A DNA stretch of 45,934 nucleotides from a virus: positions 1-45,934 of IMG/VR virus record IMGVR_UViG_3300044591_000806. The stretch is one strand, 5' to 3'. How positions within the stretch are numbered: position 1 is the stretch's first letter; each line of letters starts with the position of its first letter. The notes below the pieces were generated by a model. It ran no database searches. It was not told the DNA's origin and saw only the letters and a list, made by a program, of their open reading frames with translations. Both the position numbers and the translations under genes were made by a program. Below, in pieces: positions 5,853 through 11,917 of this stretch.

Positions 5853-5961
5853 ATTATACCTGAACTGCTGGGAATGTCAACCAATAAAATCAATGACTTG
5901 CGATTCCCGTGAAAACCCAATGGAATCAATGACTTATAACTCCTTTAATATCAATGACTTG
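5853..5961 (-). promoter_or_regulatory. Early promoter with three upstream elements
   Basis: Minus strand -35 TTGACA (5875-5880), 16-bp spacer, -10 TATAAT (5853-5858). Element copies begin at 5889, 5925 and 5950 (36 and 25 bp). The proximal copy is 8 bp from the -35. All three match AAGTCATTGAT exactly. Confidence 0.85.
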
Positions 5962-6015
5962 CAGAACCCGCGCCTGCAGGGGTGGTTTAAGAATTCGCCC
6001 AAAGACATAGTTTTT

Positions 6016-6192
6016 TTACGTATCCAGGACGATTCGTAAACCAATAAAAAAGCCATCCATTTCTGGGTGGCGAGGTATTATGATGATATTTACAAAAAGG
6101 TTGTTGGCTACACACCACCACAGCGTGCCCCAACATGGGTCATCCACCCGTTTGTATAGAAGCGACGCATAGTATCGTGGTCGCACTATCAT
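6016..6192 (-). CDS. Doubtful small ORF, 58 aa, in an otherwise empty stretch
   Basis: The 360-bp stretch 5962-6322 has no clear gene. One open frame starts MIVRPRYYAS at 6192 after a weak GTGGA site and ends at 6016. It contains a hydrophobic run (ANNLFVNIIIIP), but its 3' part coincides with the hairpin at 6046-6071, which looks like a terminator. Either the frame is chance or the hairpin lies inside a gene. I favour chance. A second stop-terminated frame just after 6323 (ending PETKLGEMLGL) lacks a start codon. Confidence 0.25.
   Translation of the reverse strand: MIVRPRYYASLLYKRVDDPCWGTLWWCVANNLFVNIIIIPRHPEMDGFFIGLRIVLDT
6046..6071 (-). terminator. Probable rho-independent terminator
   Basis: Minus strand GCCACCC, loop AGAAAT, GGATGGC, then six T. 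One mismatch in a seven-pair stem. It would end transcripts coming from the HTH gene at 6323-6640, about 250 bp downstream of its stop. Confidence 0.65.
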
Positions 6193-6322
6193 TCCACGGT
6201 GAGTCAGGTCTCACTCACAGCCCCAGCATTTCACCCAGCTTGGTTTCGGGGATGGACTCAGTTCTGATTTGGCTCCCATCAAAGCCCCATCGGATATCCG
6301 CCGATGGACGTGGTTTTCTGTG

Positions 6323-6640
6323 TTACAGGTTGATGCCCAACTCAGCCAGTTGCTCGTCGATTCGAACGAACTCTTGAGCACCAGCGCGGTTCAGCGCAAA
6401 GCCAACAATAGGCTTCTTCTTGACACTCGAGCCAGACTTGATGGTCTTGCTGGATTGAATCGCGCGCGCAAGGCGAGCATCAGCCAGTCGGCGACCAATG
6501 GTCAGGCACTGGTTTTCTTTCAGACCAGTCTGCTTCGCAAGTTCGCGCGCAGTAGCAGACCAAGCAATAGCATCTTCGGGATTGTAATGCTCAAGCAGAG
6601 CGCGCATCACGAGGAACTTGTTTTTGTCAATCTTTTGCAT
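6323..6640 (-). CDS. Winged-helix-like putative regulator, 105 aa
   Basis: Starts MQKIDKNKFL at 6640, after ATGGAGTA. The segment WSATARELAKQTGLKENQCLTIGRRLADAR, from about residue 27, reads as a helix-turn-helix with recognition helix, followed by a basic wing-like stretch (TIKSGSSVKKKPIVGFALNR) and a C-terminal helix. This is the layout of small winged-helix DNA-binding proteins. Its 5' untranslated region holds a large hairpin pair (6659-6753), suggesting post-transcriptional control. It is a candidate, among others, to bind the early-promoter elements. The role is inferred from fold only. Confidence 0.6.
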   Translation of the reverse strand: MQKIDKNKFLVMRALLEHYNPEDAIAWSATARELAKQTGLKENQCLTIGRRLADARLARAIQSSKTIKSGSSVKKKPIVGFALNRAGAQEFVRIDEQLAELGINL

Positions 6641-6658
6641 TTGTTACTCCATTCTATT

Positions 6659-6753
6659 AGACCACTGAGTAAAGCGCGCGACGCTGGCGGAGTGTCCATC
6701 ACAGGCTCACACACGCGCTTCACTCAGTGGTCTGGGTGGGTTAGACCCAGACC
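6659..6753 (-). promoter_or_regulatory. Two overlapping RNA hairpins in an intergenic leader
   Basis: Arms 6659-6679 (AGACCACTGAGTAAAGCGCG) and 6713-6733 pair over about 20 bp with one mismatch and a loop of about 34 nt. A second perfect 9-bp hairpin pairs 6729-6737 (GGTCTGGGT) with 6745-6753. The two share bases 6729-6733, so they cannot both form fully. No T-run follows, so neither is a simple terminator. They lie between the stop of 6761-7060 and the ribosome site of 6323-6640. Confidence 0.7.
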
Positions 6754-6760
6754 GACCGAA

Positions 6761-7060
6761 TTACAGGGAAGCGTTCAGCTTCTCAAGCAGACGCAGACCG
6801 CTCGGGGTGAGCGAGGCATTGCGTTTCACGACCTTCTTATAGAAGATGGCGGTCTTGGTTTCGCGAGCCAGCACAGTTTCGCTGGTTTCGGTCACTTCGA
6901 CCAGATTCTTGCGACTCAGGCGACCAGCCATGGACGGAGTGGCATTGTAATAGCCAGAGTTGATACCGCGCAGAGCGATAAATTCGTCGAAGGAGACCGA
7001 CACGTCACGCACTTTGGCTTGGGTGGCTTTCGCAGCCTTTTGGTTTTTGGTGTTTTTCAT
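6761..7060 (-). CDS. Small basic putative DNA-binding protein, 99 aa
   Basis: Starts MKNTKNQKAAKATQAK at 7060, after TAAGGATATTATT. The N-terminus is Lys-rich. The remainder (SVSFDEFIALRGINSGYYNA, a turn, SRKNLVEVTETS, strands, then LTPSGLRLLEKLNASL) resembles a winged-helix half-domain; the final LTPSGLRLLEKL matches the C-terminal helix common in MarR/PadR-like folds. It is first in the operon with the second HTH-like gene, behind a three-element promoter. Moderate fold confidence; target unknown. Confidence 0.6.
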   Translation of the reverse strand: MKNTKNQKAAKATQAKVRDVSVSFDEFIALRGINSGYYNATPSMAGRLSRKNLVEVTETSETVLARETKTAIFYKKVVKRNASLTPSGLRLLEKLNASL

Positions 7061-7123
7061 AATAATATCCTTAGTAGAGGTTCAAATTCAGGGGAGAGAC
7101 CGTTCCCTCACCCTACAATAGAC

Positions 7124-7254
7124 ATTATACTCCATTTGCCAGCAATGTAAAGCATTTTCTTCGCCAAAACGCCCTGGAAAATCAATGACTTGCAAAAAAC
7201 CCGAAAAACCCCACAAAATCAGTCACTTGTAACTCCTTTGGAATCAATAACTTG
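7124..7254 (-). promoter_or_regulatory. Early promoter with three upstream elements
   Basis: Minus strand -35 TTTACA (7146-7151), 16-bp spacer, -10 TATAAT (7124-7129). Elements begin at 7181, 7218 (variant AAGTGACTGAT) and 7243 (variant AAGTTATTGAT), spacing 37 and 25 bp. The gap to the -35 is 29 bp. It drives the two HTH-like genes. Confidence 0.85.
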
Positions 7255-7262
7255 TCATTTTA

Positions 7263-7337
7263 AGCTCCCAAAGAGCTAGTACCCTCCGTGGACGGACTTT
7301 TTCGCAAAATCGCTTCACAGGAAGGCTTTGCAAAGCC
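7263..7337 (-). other. Two small inverted repeats downstream of the 7361 gene
   Basis: The palindrome GGCTTTGCAAAGCC (7324-7337) and the hairpin AGCTC/GAGCT (7263-7277) lie between the stop at 7361 and the next promoter array. Neither has a convincing T-run, so their function as terminators is uncertain. I see no gene in 7255-7360. Confidence 0.4.
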
Positions 7338-7360
7338 CTTGCAGCGACCCAAAAACGGAT

Positions 7361-7612
7361 TTAGTCGACTTTCTTCTTAGTTTTCAAGGACTTAGTCCTC
7401 GATTTCCCACCAACATAGGCTTCATTGGCTTCAGTCGACGGATCATCAGCGACAAACCGACCATCTTCATCACGTGCACGCTTCCCAACACCGACACCCT
7501 CTACTGGTCCCCTAGACATAAAGAACATCTTGAGCCCAAAATAGAAAGATAACACTATAATAAGCACTCCCAGAGCTTTATCAGCCCCAATATCAATTAA
7601 CCATTGTCCCAT
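7361..7612 (-). CDS. Single-span membrane protein with basic tail, 83 aa
   Basis: Starts MGQWLIDIGA at 7612, one base after the upstream stop. A hydrophobic segment (LGVLIIVLSFYFGLKMFF) is followed by a cytoplasmic-type charged tail that ends in Lys/Arg (KSRTKSLKTKKKVD). Topology is probably N-out/C-in by charge. It ends the operon of small membrane proteins. Function unknown. Confidence 0.65.
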   Translation of the reverse strand: MGQWLIDIGADKALGVLIIVLSFYFGLKMFFMSRGPVEGVGVGKRARDEDGRFVADDPSTEANEAYVGGKSRTKSLKTKKKVD

Positions 7613-7613
7613 T

Positions 7614-7688
7614 TTACTTTCTCCTTGCGTCTTTTATTAGTTTATAAGCGATCCACACCAGTGCAATCATTATGACTAGGCGAATCAT
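7614..7688 (-). CDS. Tiny membrane peptide, 24 aa
   Basis: ATG at 7688 overlaps the stop of the preceding gene (ATGA), giving MIRLVIMIALVWIAYKLIKD followed by a basic end. It is a single amphipathic or transmembrane helix with basic residues at its end. The coupled position and the ribosome site for the next gene (AAGGAGAAAG) embedded at its end support a real but unconfirmed gene. Confidence 0.45.
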   Translation of the reverse strand: MIRLVIMIALVWIAYKLIKDARRK

Positions 7689-7885
7689 ACGTGTGTTCCT
7701 CGGTTTAGTTGGACTTCGCCACCCTTTAGTAGTGCAATCAACACCCAGAATGCCAGACCAGTGCTCCACGTCAGGGGAATATGGAATGCAAACAGCGTGC
7801 CGATAGCCCAGAACCCGATCCATGGGATGAGTGCTAGGAGTGCAATCAGTAATGCAATCCCTAATGTCACATAGAATATCTTCAT
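7685..7885 (-). CDS. Small two-span membrane protein, 66 aa
   Basis: Starts MKIFYVTLGI at 7885 after AAGGAGATATAAACT, a strong ribosome site. Two hydrophobic spans cover most of the protein (ALLIALLALIPWIGFWAIGT and STGLAFWVLIALL), with a short polar tail. The size and hairpin topology resemble small holin-like or host-membrane proteins, but nothing specific identifies it. It is first of three coupled membrane genes. Confidence 0.65.
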   Translation of the reverse strand: MKIFYVTLGIALLIALLALIPWIGFWAIGTLFAFHIPLTWSTGLAFWVLIALLKGGEVQLNRGTHV

Positions 7886-8068
7886 AGTTTATATCTCCTT
7901 TTTATTGATTCAGACGATATATGTCGCGAGAGACACATACCCCATTTTTATCCCTTTTATTTAAGCATCAATTTTCAGCGAAAAATGTTCAAATATATCC
8001 ACACTATCACATACACGTATAGCATTATCCTTAGTGTTAGGAAGACGAGGGATATTTTATTCCTATCA
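7886..8068 (-). other. Intergenic leader of about 180 bp, AT-rich
   Basis: No gene is visible. Upstream of the 7885 start the minus strand carries AAGGAGATATAAAC, a weak inverted repeat (TATGT/ACATA), and TTAAATAAAAGG, which might be a degenerate late or middle promoter. I see neither a confident sigma70 promoter nor a convincing terminator here. Confidence 0.3.
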
Positions 8069-8362
8069 CTATGCACTGGGTGTTATTCCTAGTCCATTTT
8101 TCTCTAGGACTTCAAGGAATTTCTCATGTGGCAGTGGATTTCTTAGGATATCGCCAGTTTTGTTCCATAGTGTCAGCTTATGATTATAGATTTCTTTTAG
8201 AATATCTTGTAGTTCTGAGTTGTTTCTGGCTGATGGACGGATTTCTCCCTCGATGTCTTCGTGCGGGAATATTTCTATCATTGCTTTTATGCTGCTGAGA
8301 CTGCTAACAATGAAATGCACTGTGTTACCAATATTTTCTTGGTGGTGAATGATTACTTTCAT
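8069..8362 (-). CDS. Hypothetical protein, tandem paralogue A, 97 aa
   Basis: Starts MKVIIHHQEN at 8362, overlapping the upstream gene's end by ATGA. Residues around 38-62 (IEGEIRPSARNNSELQDILK, EIYNHK) line up with DVEGYILPDFQNNPQKALMI, ELIINHK of the adjacent gene, so the two are probably tandem duplicates that have diverged. A beta-strand N-terminus and helical C-terminus suggest a small alpha/beta fold. No family recognised. Confidence 0.65.
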   Translation of the reverse strand: MKVIIHHQENIGNTVHFIVSSLSSIKAMIEIFPHEDIEGEIRPSARNNSELQDILKEIYNHKLTLWNKTGDILRNPLPHEKFLEVLEKNGLGITPSA

Positions 8363-8679
8363 GACTGTAACAGTGTTGCTACAAATTTCTCGGCGGATGC
8401 GTTGCTGATTCTTCGTTTATGGTTTATAATCAGCTCTATCATGAGTGCTTTCTGGGGATTATTCTGAAAGTCAGGGAGAATATATCCCTCGACGTCAATA
8501 TCATCCATCTGCTTGTCGACGAACTCTGTTGTCAGAACATGCTCCAGCTCAGCTGTGTTAGATGCGGTATGCCAGCTATGATGGTGCTTGTCGCGAAAGG
8601 AATCTCCGTGCTTGGCGATCCATGCGAAGCCAGAATTAGGGGAACTTGCTAGGACTAGGATTGGTTTCACCAGCTGCAC
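8359..8679 (-). CDS. Hypothetical protein, tandem paralogue B, 106 aa
   Basis: Starts MQLVKPILVLASSP at 8679, overlapping the end of the small membrane gene by 13 bp. It has a His-rich piece (RDKHHHSWHT) and the shared EGY-x-LP-x5-NP-x-helix-INHK motif that links it to the downstream gene. The N-terminal VKPILVLASSPNSGF looks like a first beta strand of an alpha/beta domain rather than a signal peptide. Function unknown. Confidence 0.65.
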   Translation of the reverse strand: MQLVKPILVLASSPNSGFAWIAKHGDSFRDKHHHSWHTASNTAELEHVLTTEFVDKQMDDIDVEGYILPDFQNNPQKALMIELIINHKRRISNASAEKFVATLLQS

Positions 8680-8831
8680 CTCTCTAAGAAGATGATCATG
8701 AGCCCAGCCACGGTGCAGATTATAGAAATTGCTGTGGCTGGGATGCCGAGGTCAGGGTTGTCGTCGAGATTTTTCTCAGCAGTGTAGCCGAAGAGAGCAG
8801 CGACAATTAAAAAAATGAGAGCGAGGTTCAT
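8667..8831 (-). CDS. Small two-span membrane protein, 54 aa
   Basis: An open frame starts MNLALIFLIV at 8831 and ends TGA at 8667, overlapping the next start. It shows two hydrophobic segments (LIFLIVAALFGY and TAISIICTVAGLMIIFL) joined by an acidic loop. It is of the same type as its neighbours. Its start is supported only by a weak GGAA upstream. Confidence 0.55.
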   Translation of the reverse strand: MNLALIFLIVAALFGYTAEKNLDDNPDLGIPATAISIICTVAGLMIIFLERCSW

Positions 8832-8858
8832 GATAAAGTGGGTTCCAGAAAAAAATTT

Positions 8859-9377
8859 TTATTTCTGCTTGTTTAGAAAGTAAATTACTGCAAATAAAAT
8901 TGCAACGCCAATCGCAGCCAGAATGTATTGCCAGTAGGCGACAATCAGATAGAGGACACCGATTCCTCCGATGAGAAATAGCGTGGCCATCACCTCTTGC
9001 GGAGAAGCAGATCTTCCTCGGCTAGAGGAACTTCTTGACCTACCAGAAGAAGATCTTCTTCTAGAAAAGACATTCCGAATTTTTGTAGATTTATACTTGG
9101 GTGTTGATAATTTTGCTTTAATTTTCTTGGGCTTTTTAGATCCACCAGTTGTCTTAGAACTTTTGCTGATGAATCCGTTGGCTCCATGTCTAGTGATGGT
9201 TTTGGTGGTTCGCCCATCCGAGTGTATTGTGGTGGTGTAGCGAGCACCAGATCCAGTTTTTTGCTTGCCAGTAGAACTGGAAGAATAGGAACGAGAAAAT
9301 CCTGTTCCGTCGTTGTGCGTTGTAGTGGTGGTTCGATTACCACCACTACCACGTTTTGTTTTACGCTTAAATGCCAT
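8859..9377 (-). CDS. Ser/Thr/Arg-rich disordered protein with C-terminal membrane hairpin
   Basis: I place the start at MAFKRKTKRGSGG (9377), whose A is the last base of the upstream TAA. About 115 residues are low-complexity Ser/Thr/Gly/Lys/Arg with imperfect repeats of the type TTTxHxDGxxxxxxxSxS, including a run of Arg-Ser (SRRRSSSGRSRSSSSRGRS). The last 45 residues hold two hydrophobic spans. Composition suggests a basic, nucleic-acid- or membrane-surface-binding tail on a membrane anchor; the frame is real because the hydrophobic end is well formed. Function unknown. Confidence 0.65.
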   Translation of the reverse strand: MAFKRKTKRGSGGNRTTTTTHNDGTGFSRSYSSSSTGKQKTGSGARYTTTIHSDGRTTKTITRHGANGFISKSSKTTGGSKKPKKIKAKLSTPKYKSTKIRNVFSRRRSSSGRSRSSSSRGRSASPQEVMATLFLIGGIGVLYLIVAYWQYILAAIGVAILFAVIYFLNKQK

Positions 9378-9532
9378 TAGATGAAGACCAACACCACCAT
9401 TCCGACAGCCCACACAGTGACAGCGAGGAAGAAAATAGACTCAGGAATTTTAGCCAGAGTCAAGCCAAGAGCATAGTAAGCAGATGTCATGTTGGTGTCA
9501 AACTTGTGCCACATATATTTTAATGCATTCAT
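9377..9532 (-). CDS. Small membrane protein, 51 aa
   Basis: Starts MNALKYMWHKFDTN at 9532, at the stop of the upstream gene (ATGA type), and ends TAATG with the next. A polar N-terminus precedes a hydrophobic C-terminus (ESIFFLAVTVWAVGMVVLVF). Coupling at both ends supports it. No family recognised. Confidence 0.6.
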   Translation of the reverse strand: MNALKYMWHKFDTNMTSAYYALGLTLAKIPESIFFLAVTVWAVGMVVLVFI

Positions 9533-9750
9533 TTCGAATCTCCGTTAGGTTTGCGGTATTTTTTCCTGTTCTTTTTCGGGGTGTAGTCATAGTTGACATA
9601 GATGTCGTGCGGAAGCATGGCTCGCTTCGCCTTTCTATGCAACAAGTATGCCAACTTAAAATAACCCCAAATTCCTAGTCCAACAGCAAACGCGATTACT
9701 ACGATAGCAACCCCAATGCCAAAAGTCATCATTGCAAAATCCCAAAACAT
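9529..9750 (-). CDS. Single-span membrane protein with basic tail, 73 aa
   Basis: Starts MFWDFAMMTFG at 9750. A long hydrophobic N-terminal span (IGVAIVVIAFAVGLGIWGYF) is followed by a strongly basic cytoplasmic-type tail (LLHRKAKRAMLPHD, then PKKNRKKYRK). It is coupled to the 51-residue gene and follows the lipoprotein gene. Role unknown. Confidence 0.65.
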   Translation of the reverse strand: MFWDFAMMTFGIGVAIVVIAFAVGLGIWGYFKLAYLLHRKAKRAMLPHDIYVNYDYTPKKNRKKYRKPNGDSK

Positions 9751-9752
9751 TT

Positions 9753-10109
9753 TTATCTCACTTTAATAGGTTCAACGATAGTCGGAAGAATCCAATCCCT
9801 ACACAGCTGTTCGTAAGGAACACCAGTGTATTGTTCGTCTTTCATTAATCTTTCAGCACCCGACTTTCTTACTGAAACATATTCTACAATTTTTACAGTA
9901 GTGGTATTGGTGGCAGGACATTTGTATTGGCTGTCAAACAACTTGCTACAATTATCATTGTCACAGGTATAGCATGCGACGGATCTGACACAATTTACTT
10001 CACGGACCTCGTCGTAGGTTCTAACATCTACTCTTCGAACTTCATAATCGAATACACATCCACTCAAACATAATAAGGTTGACGCAAATAATACTTTGGC
10101 CAAACCCAT
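9753..10109 (-). CDS. Cys-rich lipoprotein, 118 aa
   Basis: Starts MGLAKVLFAS at 10109 after AAGGGGAAC. The N-terminus is a lipoprotein signal with lipobox LSGC (Cys18), so the mature protein should be lipid-anchored facing the periplasm. The mature part has a cluster of cysteines (CVRSVACYTCDNDNC, about residues 40-54) plus two more, likely disulphide bonded. A phage lipoprotein at this position could act in superinfection exclusion or lysis timing, but no motif proves that. Confidence 0.75.
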   Translation of the reverse strand: MGLAKVLFASTLLCLSGCVFDYEVRRVDVRTYDEVREVNCVRSVACYTCDNDNCSKLFDSQYKCPATNTTTVKIVEYVSVRKSGAERLMKDEQYTGVPYEQLCRDWILPTIVEPIKVR

Positions 10110-10121
10110 TAGAGTTCCCCT

Positions 10122-10475
10122 TTATTTTCTACCCACCCACTTGGCTTGTTCTTCGGAAGCGATATAGGTGTAATTTCCTTTGTTGAAAGCAGGAGCGACA
10201 CACTTAGCTTTGCGTGCGATTTCTTCCTGCGCGACTGCTTCACGAATAGCCAACTCACCATCATATTTAGTGGGAATGACGTGCGTTGGTGCGTGCTCGG
10301 CGAGGAACGATTCAATTTTAGAGGGGATGTGCGCTGTGTCGGTCGCGCGATATTTACCAGCAGTGAAGTCGATCTCGCGCATAGGTTTGAACGACGGAAC
10401 GAACTTCTTGGCTTTGGCAACAGGTGTGCGCTTTTTCTTCTTGGGCTTGAACGACGATTTACAATAGACCAACAT
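10122..10475 (-). CDS. Basic conserved hypothetical protein, 117 aa
   Basis: Starts MLVYCKSSFKPKKKKRT at 10475, after TAGGAGTATATT. A basic, Pro-containing N-terminus is followed by TAGKYRATDTAHIPSK and an Ala-rich helix, ending in YIASEEQAKWVGRK. I do not recognise a characterised family. First gene after the two-element promoter at 10500-10528, so the lipoprotein and small membrane genes downstream may share that transcript. Confidence 0.7.
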   Translation of the reverse strand: MLVYCKSSFKPKKKKRTPVAKAKKFVPSFKPMREIDFTAGKYRATDTAHIPSKIESFLAEHAPTHVIPTKYDGELAIREAVAQEEIARKAKCVAPAFNKGNYTYIASEEQAKWVGRK

Positions 10476-10499
10476 AATATACTCCTATCAGATAAGAAT

Positions 10500-10583
10500 A
10501 TTATACCCTAGTTGGAGCCAAAAGTAAAGGAATTAAACCCTTACAAATCAATGACTTATAACTCTAATGAAATCAATGCTTTA
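10500..10583 (-). promoter_or_regulatory. Early promoter with two upstream elements
   Basis: Minus strand -35 TTTACT (10523-10528), 17-bp spacer, -10 TATAAT (10500-10505). Elements begin at 10547 and 10572 (25 bp apart); the distal one has AAAGCATTGAT and overlaps the stop region of the upstream transpeptidase-like gene. The gap to the -35 is 18 bp. Confidence 0.8.
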
Positions 10584-11076
10584 CAGGAAGCGTGCCATTC
10601 TTAACTATCAGCCACGCTGAACTGGCGGTAGAGATAAGCGGAACGAGTGTACCTTTAACAAACCCACGATAGACAACGATACAGCCCTGCGAATATCCTG
10701 CGCGATACTTGGTGACATAGTCAGCTTCGTGTAGCACAATCGCACGACCACGCGCATTGCTGTTAGTTTTGTCAAGTCCATCAAGTCTGTAGGCTGGACT
10801 CCAAGAGCCACGATATCTCTCAGCTATTTTATAAACACCCTCGCTGTTGGCATAGGTGTTGTATTTGTTGCTGAATCTATCAATGTAGCCATCACGATTG
10901 CGGTCTGAGCCAATACCATGAGCGGTCTTAGTTCTTTTGACAAGAACAGCTTCTTGCTTATCGTTGACTTTGTAAATATACAGACGATCTTCGTTAATGT
11001 GCTGACTAGCATCCATCACAATTACAACAGAGTTCTGTGGGAAGTCACTTGGTATTGTCGGTGGTAAATCTATCAT
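10573..11076 (-). CDS. Murein L,D-transpeptidase-like protein
   Basis: Starts MIDLPPTIPS at 11076, after AGGAGAACAACCTG, overlapping the resolvase gene's end. The core TNSNARGRAIVLHEADYV (His116 region), then AGYSQGCIVV with SxGC at about 129-132, matches the catalytic layout of the YkuD-like murein L,D-transpeptidase domain, where Cys is the nucleophile. No signal peptide is visible, so export would need another route. In a phage it could remodel or cleave peptidoglycan during lysis, or be a virion-associated enzyme. Fold call is good; activity is inferred. Confidence 0.75.
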   Translation of the reverse strand: MIDLPPTIPSDFPQNSVVIVMDASQHINEDRLYIYKVNDKQEAVLVKRTKTAHGIGSDRNRDGYIDRFSNKYNTYANSEGVYKIAERYRGSWSPAYRLDGLDKTNSNARGRAIVLHEADYVTKYRAGYSQGCIVVYRGFVKGTLVPLISTASSAWLIVKNGTLPVKH

Positions 11077-11635
11077 CAGGTTGTTCTCCTGTCGTTGCTA
11101 GGTGGTGCGCATATTTGCACATATAGTATGAATCTATAATGTCACCGCTCGGCGACCATTGTTTCTCAGACTGGCTTAATACCAGCTTAACATCAATGTT
11201 GGTTTCTGCAATAAATGATTCTTGCATTTTTTCTTTGTTCGCATTACCTTTACCAGTTGCGAACTTCTTAATAGCAGTGGGAGCAATTACATCAAACTTG
11301 AACTTTGCTTCCCACATCTTGTGCTTCAACAATCCAATGTTCTCAGCGATATGAAATACTCGACCAGTAGAACCGAACGAATAACCCTCTAACACAATTC
11401 TATTCGCATCAACTGGTTGTATGATACTCATCGCCCAGTTTGAGATGTTGTCGTATCGCTGTTCTTCACATGAGTGAATAGGGTGTAGCGTTCCGTTGAA
11501 TTGATTTGTTTTGCCTTCCAGTTTAGGTCTATCTGTGAGAAAATAGAACTGGCAGTTTCGAATAGACCATTCTTCGCCATAATGAACACATATTGAAGGA
11601 CTGGTCATCGAATAATCGAGACCGATGGTTTTCAT
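11045..11635 (-). CDS. RuvC-like Holliday junction resolvase
   Basis: A 196-residue protein starting MKTIGLDYSMTSPSI. RNase H/RuvC-fold acidic residues are visible: Asp7 on the first strand, Glu83 in VLEGYSFG, and Asp165/Asp168 in SPSGDIIDSYY. The segment FDVIAPTAIKKFATGKGNANKEKM is the typical pre-motif helix of RuvC-type resolvases. It would cut four-way junctions or branched replicative DNA before packaging, substituting for the unrelated T4 endonuclease VII. It follows the nrd genes and abuts the small capsid-tagged protein. Confidence 0.8.
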   Translation of the reverse strand: MKTIGLDYSMTSPSICVHYGEEWSIRNCQFYFLTDRPKLEGKTNQFNGTLHPIHSCEEQRYDNISNWAMSIIQPVDANRIVLEGYSFGSTGRVFHIAENIGLLKHKMWEAKFKFDVIAPTAIKKFATGKGNANKEKMQESFIAETNIDVKLVLSQSEKQWSPSGDIIDSYYMCKYAHHLATTGEQPDDRFTTDNTK

Positions 11636-11917
11636 TTACATTCCGTATGGTAGCTGAGTTTCTGGTGGCTCAGGTTTCTTTTTCTTTGGTTCTTCGACGT
11701 TAGTAGGATCTAGCATGCGGTCGTCTTCACCAAGTGGCTTGACTGGTTTTGCTTCTCTGTTTGTAGCAGCAATAATCTTTTCGCTTTTCTTATCTACTTT
11801 TTCTGCGGCACGTGCATTTGATGCGCGTTTTGCCATTGCTGCACCAGCAGTGCTATTGGTTTTCGAACCAATTGTTCTGCCAGAATACTGTTCCATAAAT
11901 TGTTTGTAGGTTTTCAT
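11636..11917 (-). CDS. Small protein with capsid-targeting-like N-terminus, 93 aa
   Basis: Starts MKTYKQFMEQYSGRTIG at 11917, overlapping the NrdB stop (ATGA). The first nine residues, MKTYKQFME, closely resemble the T4 internal-protein capsid targeting peptide (MKTYQEFIAE), though the cleavage triplet here would be FME rather than the canonical L/IxE. The rest is Lys/Ala-rich (AAMAKRASNARAAEKVDKKS) and then Pro-rich. It could be a small packaged basic protein. Its placement within the nucleotide operon is unexpected. Confidence 0.65.
   Translation of the reverse strand: MKTYKQFMEQYSGRTIGSKTNSTAGAAMAKRASNARAAEKVDKKSEKIIAATNREAKPVKPLGEDDRMLDPTNVEEPKKKKPEPPETQLPYGM

Noticed and set aside
2728-5961. 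Repeat arrays as a CRISPR locus
   Set aside because: Spacers are only about 13 and 24 bp, each array has just two or three copies, each copy lies upstream of a promoter, and spacers are similar between loci.
6269-7150. A 293-codon plus-strand open frame
   Set aside because: It is antisense to two minus-strand genes, crosses the hairpin region and a promoter, has no ribosome site and no protein-like pattern.
7061-7160. A tRNA-like T-loop (GGTTCAAATTC) near 7080
   Set aside because: No acceptor, D or anticodon stem can be fitted around it, and it lies in a gene leader.
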